64,000 nt of DNA from Neoarius graeffei (Eukaryota; Chordata; Actinopteri; Siluriformes; Ariidae): assembly GCF_027579695.1 (NCBI RefSeq), contig NC_083571.1:35058443-35122442 (forward strand), read 5' to 3'. Below the pieces are notes generated by a model. That model was not told the origin of the DNA. It was given only the letters and a program-made list of their open reading frames with translations, and did not search any database. A program made the position numbers and the translations under genes. Positions 1 to 12,961 of the stretch are shown here, one piece after another. Every line of letters begins with the position of its first letter. Position 1 is the stretch's first letter.

Positions 1-1605
1 CAATCCCACCATCATGTCTTCCATTGAGGAGACTGAGGCTGATGACTCAGAGGTGGACTCATCCATTACCCAAGCCGAAGTCACTGAGGTGGTTTGCAAG
101 CTCCTCGGTGGCAAGGCACCAGGGGTGGATGATATCCGCCCTGAGTATCTCAAGTCTCTGGATGTTGTGGGGCTGTCTTGGTTGACACGCCTCTGCAACA
201 TCGCGTGGCGGTCGGGGACAGTGCCTCTGGAGTGGCAGACTGGGGTGGTGGTCCCTCTTTTTAAGAAAGGGGACCGGAGAGTATGCTCCAATTATAGGGG
301 AATCACACTTCTCAGCCTCCCAGGGAAGGTTTACTCCAGGGTACTGGAGAGGAGAATTCGACCAATAGTCGAACCTCAGATCCAGGAGGAACAATGTGGT
401 TTTCGTCCTGGTTGCGGAACACTGGACCAGCTCTATACCCTTCATAGGGTGCTTGAGGGCTCATGGGAGTTTGCCCAACCAGTCCACATGTGCTTTGTGG
501 ATCTGCAGAAGGCATTCGACTGTGTCCCCCATGGTATTCTGTGGGGGGTGCTTCGGGAGTATGGGGTTCGGGGCTCTTTGCTAAGGGCTGTCCGGTCCCT
601 GTACGAACAGAGCAAGAGTCTGGTTTGCATTGCCGGCAGTAAGTCAGACCTGTTCCCAGTGCATGTTGAACTCCAGCAGGGCTGCCCTTTGTCACCGGTT
701 CTGTTCATAATTTTTATGGACAGAATTTCTAGGCACAGCCAGGGGCCGGAAGGAATCCTGCTTGGGAACCACAGGATTTCATCTCTGCTTTTTGCGGATG
801 ATGTTGTCCTGTTGGCTTCTTCAAACCAGAACCTTCAGCATGCACTGGGGCGGTTTGCAGTCGAATGTGAAACGGCTGGGATGAGAATCAGCACCTCCAA
901 GTCCGAGGCCATGGTTCTCGACTGGAAAAGGGTGGCTTGCCCTCTCCAGGTTGGTGGAGAAGTCCTGCCTTAAGTGGAGGAGTTTAAGTATCTCGGGATC
1001 TTGTTCACGAGTGAGGGAAGGATGGAGCGTGAGATCAACAGGCGGATTGGTGCAGCCTCCGCAGTGATGCGGTCACTTTACCGGTCCATCGTGGTGAAGA
1101 AGGAGCTGAGCTAAAAGGCGAAGCTCTCAATTTACTGGTCGATCTACGTTCCGACTCTCACCTATGGTCATGAGCTTTGGGTAATGACCAAAAGAACAAG
1201 ATCACAGATACAAGCGGCCGAAATGAGTTTCCTTCGCAGGGTGGCTGGGCGCTCCCTTAGAGATAGGGTGAAAAGCACAGTCACTCGGGAGGAGCTCGGA
1301 GTAGAGCCGCTGCTCCTCCACATCGAGAGGATTCAGCTGAGGTGGCTCGGGCATCTTTTTCGGATGCCTCCTGGACGCCTCCCTGGTGAGGTGTTCCAGG
1401 CATGTCCCCCCGGGAGGAGGCCCCAGGGAAGACCCAGGACACACTGGAGGGACTATGTCTCTCGGCTGGCCTGGGAATGCCTCGGTGTTCTTCCCGAGGA
1501 GCTGGCCGAGGTGTCTGGGGAAAGGGAAGTTTGGGCTTCCATGCTTAGACTGCTGCCTCCGCGACCCGGCCCCGGATAAAGCGGAAGAAGACGAGACGAG
1601 ACGAG
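1..1605 (+). pseudogene. Non-LTR retrotransposon (RTE-like LINE) 3' portion, decayed reverse transcriptase
   Basis: The reading frame open from base 14 continues in frame to about 1579 and encodes the palm and thumb of a reverse transcriptase plus the C-terminal region. Visible motifs include KAPGVDDIRPEYLK, CGFRPG, FVDLQKAFDCVP, CPLSPVLF and the catalytic FADDVV. Two in-frame TAA codons (971-973 and 1112-1114, both single changes of a CAA Gln codon seen in the second copy at 14730-16460) make it non-functional. The 3' end reads GGATAAAGCGG followed by GACGA-type pentamers, the same tail as the second copy. The 5' end lies outside the window. It abuts a 21-bp minisatellite. Clade assignment (RTE/Rex-like) is from general appearance only. 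Confidence 0.85.
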
Positions 1606-3085
1606 TGACAGCTGTTAGTGTGAATGCGAGAACATTTTGTGTGAATGTGAAAGCATTTTGTGTGAATGTGAAAGCATTTTGTGTAAATGTGAAAGCATTT
1701 TGTGTAAATGTGAGAACATGTGTGAATGCAAGAGCATTGTGTGAATGCCAAAGCAGCTTGTGTGAATGTGAAAGCATTTTGTGTGAACGCAAGAGCATTT
1801 TTTGTGAATGTGAGAGCATATTGTGTGAACGCAAGAGCATTTTGTGTGAATGCGAGAGCATTTTGTGTGAATGCGAGAGCATTTTGTGTGAATGTGATAG
1901 CTGTTAGTGTGAATGCAAGAACATTTTGTGTGAATGTGAAAGCATTTTGTGTGAATGCGAAAGCATTTTGTGTGAATATGAACGTTGTTAGTGTGAATGC
2001 GAGAGCATTTTGTGTGAATGTCAAAGCAGCTTGTGTGAATGCAAGAGCATTTTTGTGAATGTGAAAGCATTTTTTGTGAATGCAAAAGCATTTTGTGTGA
2101 ATATGAAAGCATTTTTTGTAAATGTGAAAGTTGTTAGTGTGAATGTGAGAGCTTTTTGTGTGAATGTGAGAGCATTTTGTATGAATGTGAAAGCATTTTT
2201 TGTAAATGTGAAAGTTGTTAGTGTGAATGTGAGAGCATTTTGTGTGACTGTGAAAGCAGTTAGTCTGAATGAGAGAGCATTTTGTGTGAATGTGACAGCT
2301 GTTAGTGTGAATGTGAGACCATTTTGTGTGAATGTGAAAGCATTTTGTGTGAATGTGAAAGCATTTTGTGTAAATGTGAGAACGTTGTGTGAATGCAAGA
2401 GCATTTTGTGTGAATGACAAAGCAACTTGTGTGAATGTGAAAGCATTTTGTGTGAATGTGAAAGCATTTTGTGTAAATGTGAGAACGTTGTGTGAATGCA
2501 AGAGCATTTTGTGTGAATGACAAAGCAACTTGTGTGAATGTGAAAGCATTTTGTGTGAATGCAAGAGCATTTTTTGTGAATGTGAAAGCATTTTTTGTGA
2601 ATGTGAAAGCATTTTGGGTGAATATGAAAGCATTTTATGTAAATGTGAAAGTTGTTAGTGTGAATGCGAGAGCATTTTGTGTGAATGTGAGCATTTTGTA
2701 TGAATGTGAAAGCATTTTGTGTAAATGTGAAAGTTGTTAGTGTGAATGCGAGAGCGTTTTGTGTGAATACAAGAGCATTTTGTGTGAATGTGAAAGCTAT
2801 TAGTGTGAATGTGAAAACTGTTAGTGTGAATGCTAGTACATTTTGTGTGAATGTGAATGCATTTTATATGAATGTGAGAGCATTTTGTGTGAATGTGAAA
2901 GCATTTTGTGTGAATGCGAGAGCATTTTATATTAATGTGAAAGCTGTTAGTGTGAATGTGAGTACATTTTTTGTGAATGCGAGAGCATTTTGTGTGGATG
3001 TGAAAGCAGTGATTATGAATGCAAGAGCATTTTCTAAGAATGCAAGCGCATTTTATGTGAATGTGAAAGCAGTTAGTGTGCAGAC
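1606..3085. repeat. 21-bp minisatellite, roughly 70 units
   Basis: Tandem units close to GTGAATGTGAAAGCATTTTGT run from the LINE tail to about 3085. Variants include GTTAGTGTGAATG spacers and GCGAGAGC for GTGAAAGC. Because the period is divisible by three and the unit lacks stops in several frames, long open frames appear on both strands (heptads such as AFCVNVK on plus and MLSHSHK on minus). There is no start context, splice signal or non-repeat domain, so these are not called as genes. Confidence 0.93.
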
Positions 3086-3247
3086 TTTACTAAATTTTTT
3101 TATTATTGATAGATGAGAGATAGATTGTGGTATTTTTACTCCTTTTTTAAAAAAATTATATCCATTGTATCTGTTTTTATAGCTTTCCTCTGACTTTAAA
3201 ATGGTTTATATATAAAAATATTATATGATGTTATAAAAAGTTAAGAA
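3086..3247. other. AT-rich stretch, nothing recognised
   Basis: Short AT-rich sequence between the minisatellite and a SINE; no coding potential or repeat family recognised. Confidence 0.5.
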
Positions 3248-3333
3248 GAAGCCTTTATTTGTCACATGCACACTCAAGCACGGTCAAGCACAGTGAAATT
3301 CATCCTCTGCATTTAACCCATCTGAAGCAGTGA

Positions 3334-3373
<40 letters not shown>

Positions 3374-3647
3374 CCAGAGCAGTAGGCAGCCACACTAGAG
3401 CGCCTGGGGACCAGTTAGGGGTTAGGTACCTTGCTCAAGGGCACCTCAGCCCAAGGCTGCACTATGTTAACCTAACCGCATGTCTTTGAACTGTGGGAGA
3501 AACCAGAACACCCAAAGGAAACCCACACAGACACAGGGAGAACATGCAAACTCCACATAGAAACGCCCCCCATTGGCCGCTGGGTTCGAACCCAGAACTA
3601 TCTTGCTGTGAGACAACAGTGCTAACCACTACACCACCGTGCCGCTC
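3248..3647 (-). mobile_element. tRNA-headed SINE with CA-repeat body, minus strand
   Basis: Read on the minus strand, the element starts with a tRNA-like head containing a box A-like TGGTGTAGTGGTTAGC and a box B-like GGTTCGAAC, then a conserved core (CATGTTCTCCCTGTGTCTG). Its 3' body differs from the other SINEs here: it contains the segment around TTTATTTGTCACATGC and a (CA)n run at about 3338-3372 rather than the GGATAAAGCGG tail. It is therefore a different subfamily sharing the same head. The head is a SINE promoter, not a functional tRNA. Confidence 0.75.
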
Positions 3648-3741
3648 ATTATGAACCTTAATTGTGGTTAAATATATTTTATCTAAATGTATTTTTATTT
3701 ACTTTTTCGATCCATTATATTTATTTTTTACGTTCTCTGAC

Positions 3742-4119
3742 TCATCTCATCTCATTATCTCTAGCCGCTTTATCCTGTTCTACAGGGTCGCAGGCAAGCT
3801 GGAGCCTATCCCAGCTGACTACGGGTGAAAGGCGGGGTACACCCTGGGCAAGTCGCCAGGTCATCACAGGGCTGACACATAGACACAGACAACCATTCAC
3901 ACTCTCATTCACACCTACGGTCAATTTAGAGTCACCAATTAACCTAACCTGCATGTCTTTGGACTGTGGGGGAAACCGGAGCACCCGGAGGAAACCCACG
4001 CGGACACGGGGAGAACATGCAAACTCCGCACAGAAAGGCCCTCGCCGGCCACGGGGCTTGAACCCGGACCTTCTTGCTGTGAGGCGACAGCGCTAACCAC
4101 TACACCACCGTGCCCCCCC
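3742..4119 (-). mobile_element. tRNA-derived SINE (main family of this window), minus strand
   Basis: About 375 bp. On the minus strand it has a tRNA-like head (box A TGGTGTAGTGGTTAGC, box B GGTTCAAGCCC), a conserved middle (GTTTGCATGTTCTCCCCG) and a tail AGGATAAAGCGGCTAGAGA plus GATGA-type repeats. The family occurs at least eight times in the window in both orientations. No clear target-site duplication was found for this copy. Confidence 0.88.
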
Positions 4120-4584
4120 ATTTTCAGAATATTATAGTTTATTATAATGTTATTTTTATTGTTTTTTGATTTTTTAAATATCCATTAAATCCATTTTTAT
4201 GTTTTCTGTACAGCACTGAGTCTTTTGTGTTTAAAATGTGTTTGTTTTTCAGAGACAGATTATACTTTTTTTTTTAAATGTCCCAGGGAAACAGGAACTG
4301 TTCAGACGTTCCAGATTTTAACTGAAATATTCCTTTGGAGTGCCAGTAATTTCACTGCACATATTCTGAGAGGAAAAAATGAAAATAAAAAAAAAAAGTT
4401 GTTCTGAAATTGATTTCACAATTTTGTATTTTGCTATACCCCTTAAGCCCCGCCCCCTAAGGTTAGTACATTGAAGTGTGACGTGAAGCAGGAAGTGATG
4501 CGTCTGACAGACAGCAGTGGATGGTGAGGTGAGAATCACTAGCAGTGAAACACGAAGCAGAAAGCAGCATGAAGCCTGAATTAT
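4120..4584. other. No gene seen
   Basis: AT-rich sequence followed by a short GC-richer stretch near 4440-4560. Short open frames exist but none resembles a known protein. Confidence 0.5.
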
Positions 4585-4688
4585 ACAGAACCGTACAACT
4601 GTCCATCAGCCACGGAGCCAGAATAACACACAGCCCTCTCTCTCTCTCTCACTCACTCCATCAGCCACTGAACCAGAATAACACACAG

Positions 4689-4719
<31 letters not shown>

Positions 4720-4792
4720 AGCTACGGAGCCAGAGCACACAGCCCGCTCTCTTGCTCTCTCTCTCCATCAGCCATGAAGCCAGAATAACACA

Positions 4793-4830
<38 letters not shown>

Positions 4831-4856
4831 AGCCACTGAGCAAGAATAACACAGTC

Positions 4857-4896
<40 letters not shown>

Positions 4897-4979
4897 ATCA
4901 GCTATGGAGCCATAATAACACACAGCTCGCTCGCTCACTCTCTCTCACTCCATCAGCCACTGAGTCAGAATAACACAAA

Positions 4980-5016
<37 letters not shown>

Positions 5017-5030
5017 GTTCAGTAGTGTAT
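4585..5030. repeat. CT-rich compound minisatellite
   Basis: About seven units of roughly 60-70 bp, each built from a conserved block (CCATCAGCCACTGAACCAGA followed by ATAACACACAG) and a variable (CT)n run. The variable CT lengths account for most size differences between units. Open frames through it encode only Ser/Leu-rich low-complexity sequence. Confidence 0.88.
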
Positions 5031-5195
5031 GTAGTGACCGTGAGTGCAGGATATTTAGTGAGCTGTGATTCTGCGACTCCTTCATCTACCTCCAACTCAT
5101 CCTTCACTTTACATCACTTATCCCTCACTCTCATCCATCTGTCCACCGTCATCTCTGTCTACAGACCTTTGATTAACTACTGTCTGTTTCTCCCA

Positions 5196-6158
<963 letters not shown>

Positions 6159-6380
6159 TACAGTGGTGCTTGAAAGTTTGTGAACCCTTTAGAATTTTCT
6201 ATATTTCTGCATAAATATGACCTAAAACATCATCAGATTTTCACACAAGTCCTAAAAGAAGATAAAGAGAACCCAGTTAAACAAATGAGACAAAAATATT
6301 ATACTTGGCCATTTATTTATTGAGGAAAATGATCCAATATTACATATCTGTGAGTGGCAAAAGTATGTGAACCTTTGCTT

Positions 6381-7430
6381 TCAGTATCTGGTGTGACCCC
6401 CTTGTGCAGCAATAACTGCAACTAAACGTTTCCAGCAACTGTTGATCAGTCCTGCACACCGGCTTGGAGGAATTTTAGCCCATTCCTCCATACAGAACAG
6501 CTTCAACTCTGGGATGTTGGTGGGTTTCCTCACATGAACTGCTCGCTTCAGGTCCTTCCACAACATTTCCATTGGATTAAGGTCAGGACTTTGACTTGGC
6601 CAATCCAAAACATTAACTTTATTCTTCTTTAACCATTCTTTGGTAGAACGACTTGTGTGCATAGGGTCGTTGTCTTGCTGCATGACTCACCTTTTCTTGA
6701 GATTCAGTTCATGGACAGATGTCCTGACATTTTCCTTTAGAATTCGCTGGTATAATTCAGAATTCATTGTTCCATCAATGATGGCAAGCCGTCCTGGCCC
6801 AGATGCAGCAAAACAGGCCCAAACCATGATACTACCACCACCATGTTTCACAGATGGGATAAGGTTCTTACGCTGGAATGCAGCCTTTTCCTTTCACCAA
6901 ACATAGCACTTCTCATTTCAACCAAATAGTTCTATTTTGGTCTCATCCGTCCACAAAACATTTTACCAATAGCCTTCTGGCTTGTCCACGTGATCTTTAG
7001 CAAACTGCAAACGAGCAGCAATGTTCTTTTTGGAGAGCAGTGGCTTTCTCCTTGCAACCCTGCCATGCACACCATTGTTGTTCAGTGCTCTCCTGATGGT
7101 GGACTCATGAACATTAACATTAGCCAATGTGAGAGTGGCCTTCAGTTGCTTAGAAGTTACCCTGGGGTCCTTTGTGACCTCGCTGACTATTACACGCCTT
7201 GCTCTTGGAGTGATCTTTGTTGGTTGACCACTCCTGGGGAGGGTAACAATGGTCTTGAATTTCCTCCATTTGTACACAGTCTGTCTGACTGTGGATTGGT
7301 GGAGTCCAAACTCTTTAGAGATGGTTTTGTAGCCTTTTCCAGCCTGATGAGCATCAACAACGCTTTTTCTGAGGTCCTCAGAAATCTCCTTTGTTCATGC
7401 CATGATACACTTCCACAAACATGTGTTGTG
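6381..7430 (-). pseudogene. Tc1-like transposase remnant (copy A1)
   Basis: Minus-strand DD34E-type transposase in at least two disconnected frames. The helix-turn-helix region (7277 downward) and the catalytic C-terminus (6683 downward) are recognisable. The region holding the first catalytic Asp is interrupted by a stop after KPEGYW. Inactive. Confidence 0.9.
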
Positions 7431-7654
7431 AAGATCAGACTTTGATAGATCCCTGTTCTTTAAATAAAACAGGGTGCCCACTCACACCTGATTGTCATCC
7501 CATTGGTTGAAAACACGTGACTCTAATTTCACCTTCAAATTAACTGCTAGTCCTAGAGGTTCACATACTTTTGCCACTCACAGATGTGTAATATTGGATC
7601 ATTTTCCTCAATAAATAAATGACCAAGTATAATATTTTTGTCTCATTTGTTTAA

Positions 7655-7874
7655 CCCTTTGGTGACTGACCCCTTGAAAATGGTTCCTCCAGGAACGATG
7701 ACTTTTCAGTTGTCAAGACAACGGAAAAACTAAAATACAAAAACAGAAAGATACGTCACAATGCTCTTGTGCACAAAACAAAATGCTCTTGTATTTTAGT
7801 TTTTCCGTTGTCTTGACAACTGAAACGTCATCGTTCCTGGAGGAACCATTTTCAAGGGGTCAGTCACCAAAGGG
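7655..7874. mobile_element. 220-bp palindromic MITE with TTAA target duplication, inside Tc1 copy A1
   Basis: Exactly bounded by TTAA (7651-7654 and 7875-7878). The two arms, about 86 bp, are inverted copies with one mismatch that I could find; the termini start CCCTTTGGTGACTGACCCC. A short loop carries two copies of AATGCTCTTG. Comparison with the uninterrupted sister Tc1 copy (around 22978) shows a single TTAA at the empty site. TTAA plus CCC termini fit piggyBac-type mobilisation. No coding capacity. Confidence 0.93.
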
Positions 7875-7996
7875 TTAAATGGGTTCTCTTTATCTACTTT
7901 TAGGACTTGTGTGAAAATCTGATGATGTTTTAGGTCATATTTATGTAGAAATATAGAAAATTCTAACGGGTTCACAAACTTTCAAGCACCACTGTA

Positions 7997-8865
7997 ATTT
8001 AGCCCTGACCATCGCGTCAGTCATATTGAATCAGGCTGCATTGCTGAATAAAACTCCTTAAAAGGCCGTTTTTACTGCTGATGTTGTATTAATATAAATC
8101 ACACTAACATGAGAATATAAATCACACACAATTTAGTATGCATGCTAGGCTGTAGGTGTCTAGCGCACACAGGCGGAGCTTGAACGATGGCGAATAACAA
8201 GGAAAGCAATAAAAAGCATTTATCACACTCATAAAATTCCATTTATTTTCCCATTTGTCTGTCTCTTGCTTGCCTCTCACACATTCTCTACCTCAGATTC
8301 AGAGGTAATGGAGCGAACAGACGGAGAAGATAAAGAGGAAACACACACACACACACACAACTAGCATTAGGTTCCTAAATAGATTTCCCTAAACTTGCCT
8401 ACACTTGTGGCTACATCCATTTTTAAAATGGCTCCATTCCGTAAAATCACACAGTCATAATTAGTTTGCAACATTTATGTAGATTTAGCTAAACACATAT
8501 TAGCGGGTATGCTAACAGTCTGGTAGCTAGCTAGAGAATAGCACAGGTTGTGGCCACACTCAACCTGTGAGCTACAATCCATTAATGTAGACTGTGTTCC
8601 AGACACAGTAAATAGATAATATAACGAGCTAACCAGTTGTGCTAGCAGGGTGTTTTTGTGTAAACTACATTCAAGACACAGTAACTAGTGTAAGTACCTC
8701 ACTTGCTAGCTGTTGTTAAAATGACAGCTGTTTGCATAGCAACTTCAGAGAGCATTTGTTCTGCTTTTGTTACTTTTTTATGATTGGCGCCACCGTGTTG
8801 AAGCGATGTCACAGAACTGCAGCTCAGAGGTCCCCAGTTTCCATCTGGTCCCAGTTTCCTGACTT
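7997..8865. other. No gene seen
   Basis: Apparently low-copy sequence with a short (CA)n at 8341-8359. No domain or exon recognised. Confidence 0.5.
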
Positions 8866-9363
8866 ACAATATGTGAAACAGCTGTTCCCCAATGTTACGT
8901 CAAACAGCTGTTTCCTTACGTACATTACATGAAACAGCTGTTCCCTTACTTGTGTTACGTGAAACAGCTGTTCCCTTACTTGTGTTATGTGCAACAGCTG
9001 TTCCCTTGTGTTACATTAAACAGCTCTTCCTTTATTTTTGTTATGTGGAACAGCTGTTCCCTTGTGTTACATTAAGCAGCTGTTCCTTTACTTATGTTAT
9101 GTGAAACAGATGTTCCCTTACTTACATTACGTTTAGCCGATGTTCCCTGACTTATGTTATGTTAAACGGCTGTCCTGTACTTGCGTTATGTTAAACAGCT
9201 GTTCCCTTACCATTACTTTAAACATCTGTTCTCTTACTTACATTAAGTTAAACAGCTTTTACCTTACTTATGTTACATTAAACAGCTGTTCCCTTACATT
9301 ACATTAAACAGCTGTTCCCTTACTTAGGTTACATTAAATAGCTGTTCCTTTACTTGCTTTATG
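8866..9363. repeat. ~30-bp minisatellite, left part
   Basis: Roughly 16 imperfect units resembling GTTAAACAGCTGTTCCCTTA followed by CTTGTGTTAT. Each unit carries the E-box palindrome CAGCTG and many carry TTAA. The same array resumes at 13491 after a transposon insertion. Confidence 0.9.
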
Positions 9364-9634
9364 TTAAAGGAGATATGCAGAGCCATGGCCTCACTTTTGT
9401 TTATAAATGCCTTGAGACCTCAAGAATGGCACAGGAATAGTTTTAAGCGTTAACAAAAAATCTAAAATCGTAATTTTTATGATTAAAGTGATTCATATAG
9501 GTAGTGGTCTGAGTGAATGACCTTGACGTCTGTAGCTTAGCAGCAGGAAGGCTATCGGTCTCACCACCATTTCCGCTATACTAAAACAGAGCTGACTGCA
9601 GCTCCGATCCTCCATTTTGAGCTAATTTATCGCC

Positions 9635-10289
9635 ATGCCACGTAGATGTGTTGCTGATGGGTGCAGCAACACGTCAGAAGGTGGATTTACGTTGCATTCA
9701 TGGCCCAAGAATGTTCAAACTCCAAAGATTTGGACACGTGAGTTCACGGGCACTTTGGGCGCCTATGAAGTGGACTCTGCTCTGCACATTTTACAGAAGA
9801 CTCATACAAAACCTCGGATCTGTTGAGGAGCATTGGCTATAAGCCCGTATCGAAAGAGGGTGCAGTACCAACAATTAAAGGAAAAGAAAACTACAAGAAA
9901 AGGAAAGTAAGTTCAGTTGCACCAGTTCTCCCGGAGTGTGAGCCAAGGGTTGTTGCTAAAACCTGGGACAGAACGGGATGGGACATGACATATTATTGCT
10001 CGGGCAGTGACCTCCCAGCGGTTGTTGCTAAAACCGGTGACGTCCCCTCCCAGATTTTAGTAATTGCCTGAGCCGAGCAGTAATGGTGGAGCACTCAGTG
10101 TGGAGAAAATGGAGAATGAGTGGACCAGCCATCTGATTTCTCCGCTGGATACGCTTGCCTCAGCAGCAATATCTCACCCTTATGTGGAAGAAGCGAATGA
10201 ACGGAGAACTGAACGAACAACTGAAAGTCAGATTGTTTTGAAACAATTGGCCACAGGATTGGCCTTCAAGAAGCGAGAACACAGACGGG
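9635..10289 (+). pseudogene. THAP-domain protein fragment of element 1
   Basis: Starts MPRRCVADGCSNTSEGG, the typical THAP opening (C-x4-C), then LHSWPKNVQTPKIWTR. The frame then shifts, and the remainder of the finger (SYKTSDLLRSIGYKP, KEGAVPTIKGK) continues in another frame to about 9900. A further frame (10064 onward) ends at REHRR followed by GTAAGA at about 10290, a plausible splice donor. THAP domains bind DNA through a C2CH zinc finger. Broken by at least one frameshift. Confidence 0.75.
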
Positions 10290-10895
10290 TAAGATGTGAC
10301 TCTCATTTGGATACAAAAACAACAACATTTCTTGTTTCTCTGCATTTAGATTAATACATGTAACTTGTATTGTGTATTTAAGTTACTGGTATAAGATTAT
10401 TTAATTTGCTTTAGAATATGATTGTCTCAGTTCATCTGATTATTTAATTAGCCTTTTACGTTTTATCAGTGAAAATGCATGCATGTACAACCCTGATTCC
10501 AAAAAAGTTGGGACAAAGTACAAATTGTAAATAAAAACGGAATGCAATGATGTGGAAGTTTCAAAATTCCATATTTTATTCAAAATAGAACATAGATGAC
10601 ATATCAAATGTTTAAACTGAGAAAATGTATCATTTAAAGAGAAAAATTAGGTAATTTTAAATTTCATGACAACAACACATCCCAAAAAAGTTGGGACAAG
10701 GACATGTTTCCCACTGTGAGACATCCCCTTTTCTCTTTACAACAGTCTGTAAACGTCTGGGGACTGAGGAGACAAGTTGCTCAAGTTTAGGGATAGGAAT
10801 GTTAACCCATTCTTGTCTAATGTAGGATTCTAGTTGCTCAACTGTCTTAGGTCTTTTTTGTCGTATCTTCCGTTTTATGATGCGCCAAATGTTTT

Positions 10896-11753
10896 CTATG
10901 GGTGAAAGATTGGACTGCAGGCTGGCCAGTTCAGTACCCGGACCCTTCTTCTACGCAGCCATGATGCTGTAATTGATGCAGTATGTGGTTTGGCATTGTC
11001 ATGTTGGAAAATGCAAGGTCTTCCCTGAAAGAGACGTCGTCTGGATGGGAGCATATGTTGCTCTAGAACCTGGATATACCTTTCAGCATTGATGGTGTCT
11101 TTCCAGATGTGTAAGCTGCCCATGCCACACGCACTAATGCAACCCCATGCCATCAGAGATGCAGGCTTCTGAACTGAGCGCTGATAACAACTTGGGTCGT
11201 CCTTCTCCTCTTTAGTCTGAATGACACGGCGTCCCTGATTTCCATAAAGAACTTCAAATTTTGATTCGTCTGACCACAGAACAGTTTTCCACTTTGCCAC
11301 AGTCCATTTTAAATGAGCCTTGGCCCAGAGAAGACGTCTGCGCTTCTGGATCATGTTTAGATACGGCTTCTTCTTTGAACTATAGAGTTTTAGCTGGCAA
11401 CGGCGAATGGCACGGTGAATTGTGTTCACAGATAATGTTCTCTGGAAATATTCCTGAGCCCATTTTGTGATTTCCAATACAGAAGCATACCTGTATGTGA
11501 TGCAGTGCCGTCTAAGGGCCCGAAGATCACGGGCACCCAGTATGGTTTTCCAGCCTTGACCCTTGCGCACAGAGATTCTTCCAGATTCTCTGAATCTTTT
11601 GATGATATTATGCACTGTAGATGATGATATGCTCAAACTCTTTGCAATTTTACACTGTCGAACTCCTTTCTGATATTGCTCCACTATTTGTCGGTGCAGA
11701 ATTGGGGGATTGGTGATCCTCTTCCCATCTTTACTTCTGAGAGCCGCTGCCAC
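10896..11753 (-). pseudogene. Tc1-like transposase, family B copy 1, frameshifted before the final catalytic Glu
   Basis: An open minus-strand frame of 285 residues. It contains the paired helix-turn-helix ([20 protein letters not shown]), first catalytic Asp in LWSDESKF, and second Asp in [13 protein letters not shown] small deletion after NWPACSP shifts the frame, so the SPIE motif carrying the catalytic Glu present in copy 2 is lost. Otherwise highly similar to copy 2. Confidence 0.93.
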
Positions 11754-11933
11754 TCCAAGATGCTCTTTTTATACCCAGTCATGTTAATGACCTATTGCCA
11801 ATTGACCTAATGAGCTGCAATTTGGTCCTCCAGCTGTTCCTTTTCTGTACCTTTTAACTTTTCCAGCCTCTTATTGCCCCTGTCCCAACTTTTTTGAGAT
11901 GTGTTGCTGTCATGAAATTTCAAATGAGCCAAT

Positions 11934-12961
11934 AGAGATCTTGCAGTCACGTGACCAGAAAGTACACAACCGCCATCTTGTCGGTCAAAAACACAGCTGA
12001 ATACTGCTGCACTGGTGTACAGAATGGATCAATTTCAACCGACGGACTACACGGCTCATTTTTCTAATGAACAGATAACTAGATATATGTCTAAAATAAA
12101 CGATCTACAGATTTGTGACCCTTATGGCTTACCGGACGGAGTTTTCATGACCGGATTTTGAACTGTCAGCGGAATACCCGGACGTGTATAATTACCTCAT
12201 TAACTTTCCCTCGCTGTTCAGTGGTGAAGCACTGCGTGCTTATAAATCTCTGGACAGTTATCTTTACAGAAATTCAGGATTTGTCAGTGACTCAGATGTG
12301 GCATCTTGTAAACAAGAATCCTCATTGGATGGGTAAGTCACTTAAGTATTGAGTATAGCACTGACCAGCCGATTATAGAATAGAATAAGGTAATTCCAGC
12401 TGTAATTCCAAATCGTCCGTCTTGTTTACATGGATCTGGCATTGGAGAGGTAGAGGCTTGGCAGTGGAGGTTTGAGTGGCTGTTTTCTGAGCTTAGTCAA
12501 CAGGCCGGCTCTGCCTGCAGTCTCGCTTTTGCTCCCGGCACCGCCTCCTTCGCTTTGCTTCCGATAACAATCCACGGAGACCCCGCTGGTCTCGCTCTCT
12601 CATCCGGAATGTTTTTTTTTTCTCGTCCGGAATGTTGTGCATGCGATGGAAATCGCTACAAACCGTCATTTTCTGCTGGAAACCAATGTCCAGTAAGTCC
12701 ATACGGTTGTAGTGGATATTGAAGTCCGGTACAGACGAACAACACGCAAAAATACACACACAAAACATAAAAAATGTGCACAGGTAGGGAGAGCTTGTAG
12801 CCGCAGCCGTTGTAGTAGAATTGCATATAGTAGGGTTTTCCAGAAGAAAAGGTAGAAGTAAAAGCAGAAGTAGAAGTAGAAGGCGGAATATGGCATTTGA
12901 CCGACAAGATGGCGTCTGTCACAATCTGGATCGGCTGTGACGTCACATGCAAGTGCTGCAT
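11934..12961 (+). mobile_element. Nested DNA element carrying a SWIM/YqaJ-type N-terminal exon
   Basis: Inserted into Tc1-B copy 1: the uninterrupted copy 2 gives the empty site. The ends share a CTTGCA-containing inverted terminus (TCTTGCAGTCACGTGAC left; ACTTGCATGTGACGTCAC right, read inward). A plus-strand frame from ATG 12024 to a GTAAGT donor after 12332 resembles N-terminal exons of fish proteins with SWIM and YqaJ-nuclease domains (motifs DPYGLPDG, YNYLINFPS, LRAYKSLDSY). One frameshift lies near 12155. The family link is recognition, not a search. Confidence 0.6.

Larger units (their letters stand above)
6161..7994 (-). mobile_element. Tc1-like transposon, copy A1 (contains a nested MITE)
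   Basis: Flanked by TA on both sides (6159-6160 and 7995-7996). Terminal inverted repeats start CAGTGGTGCTTGAAAGTTTG and extend well inward. Length is 1834 bp, or about 1610 bp without the 220-bp insert plus its duplicated TTAA, matching the sister copy at 21491-23097 (1607 bp). The transposase is on the minus strand and broken: an N-terminal DNA-binding part (6963-7277, containing [16 protein letters not shown]) ends in a stop, and a C-terminal part (6381-6683, containing [17 protein letters not shown] and [15 protein letters not shown]) lies downstream. Confidence 0.95.

Noticed and set aside
1545-3116. Long open frames on both strands with heptad repeats
   Set aside because: They are translations of a 21-bp minisatellite; no start context, splicing or non-repeat domain supports a gene.
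8866-9363. CRISPR-like regular repeats
   Set aside because: Units are contiguous imperfect repeats without unique spacers, in a vertebrate genome.
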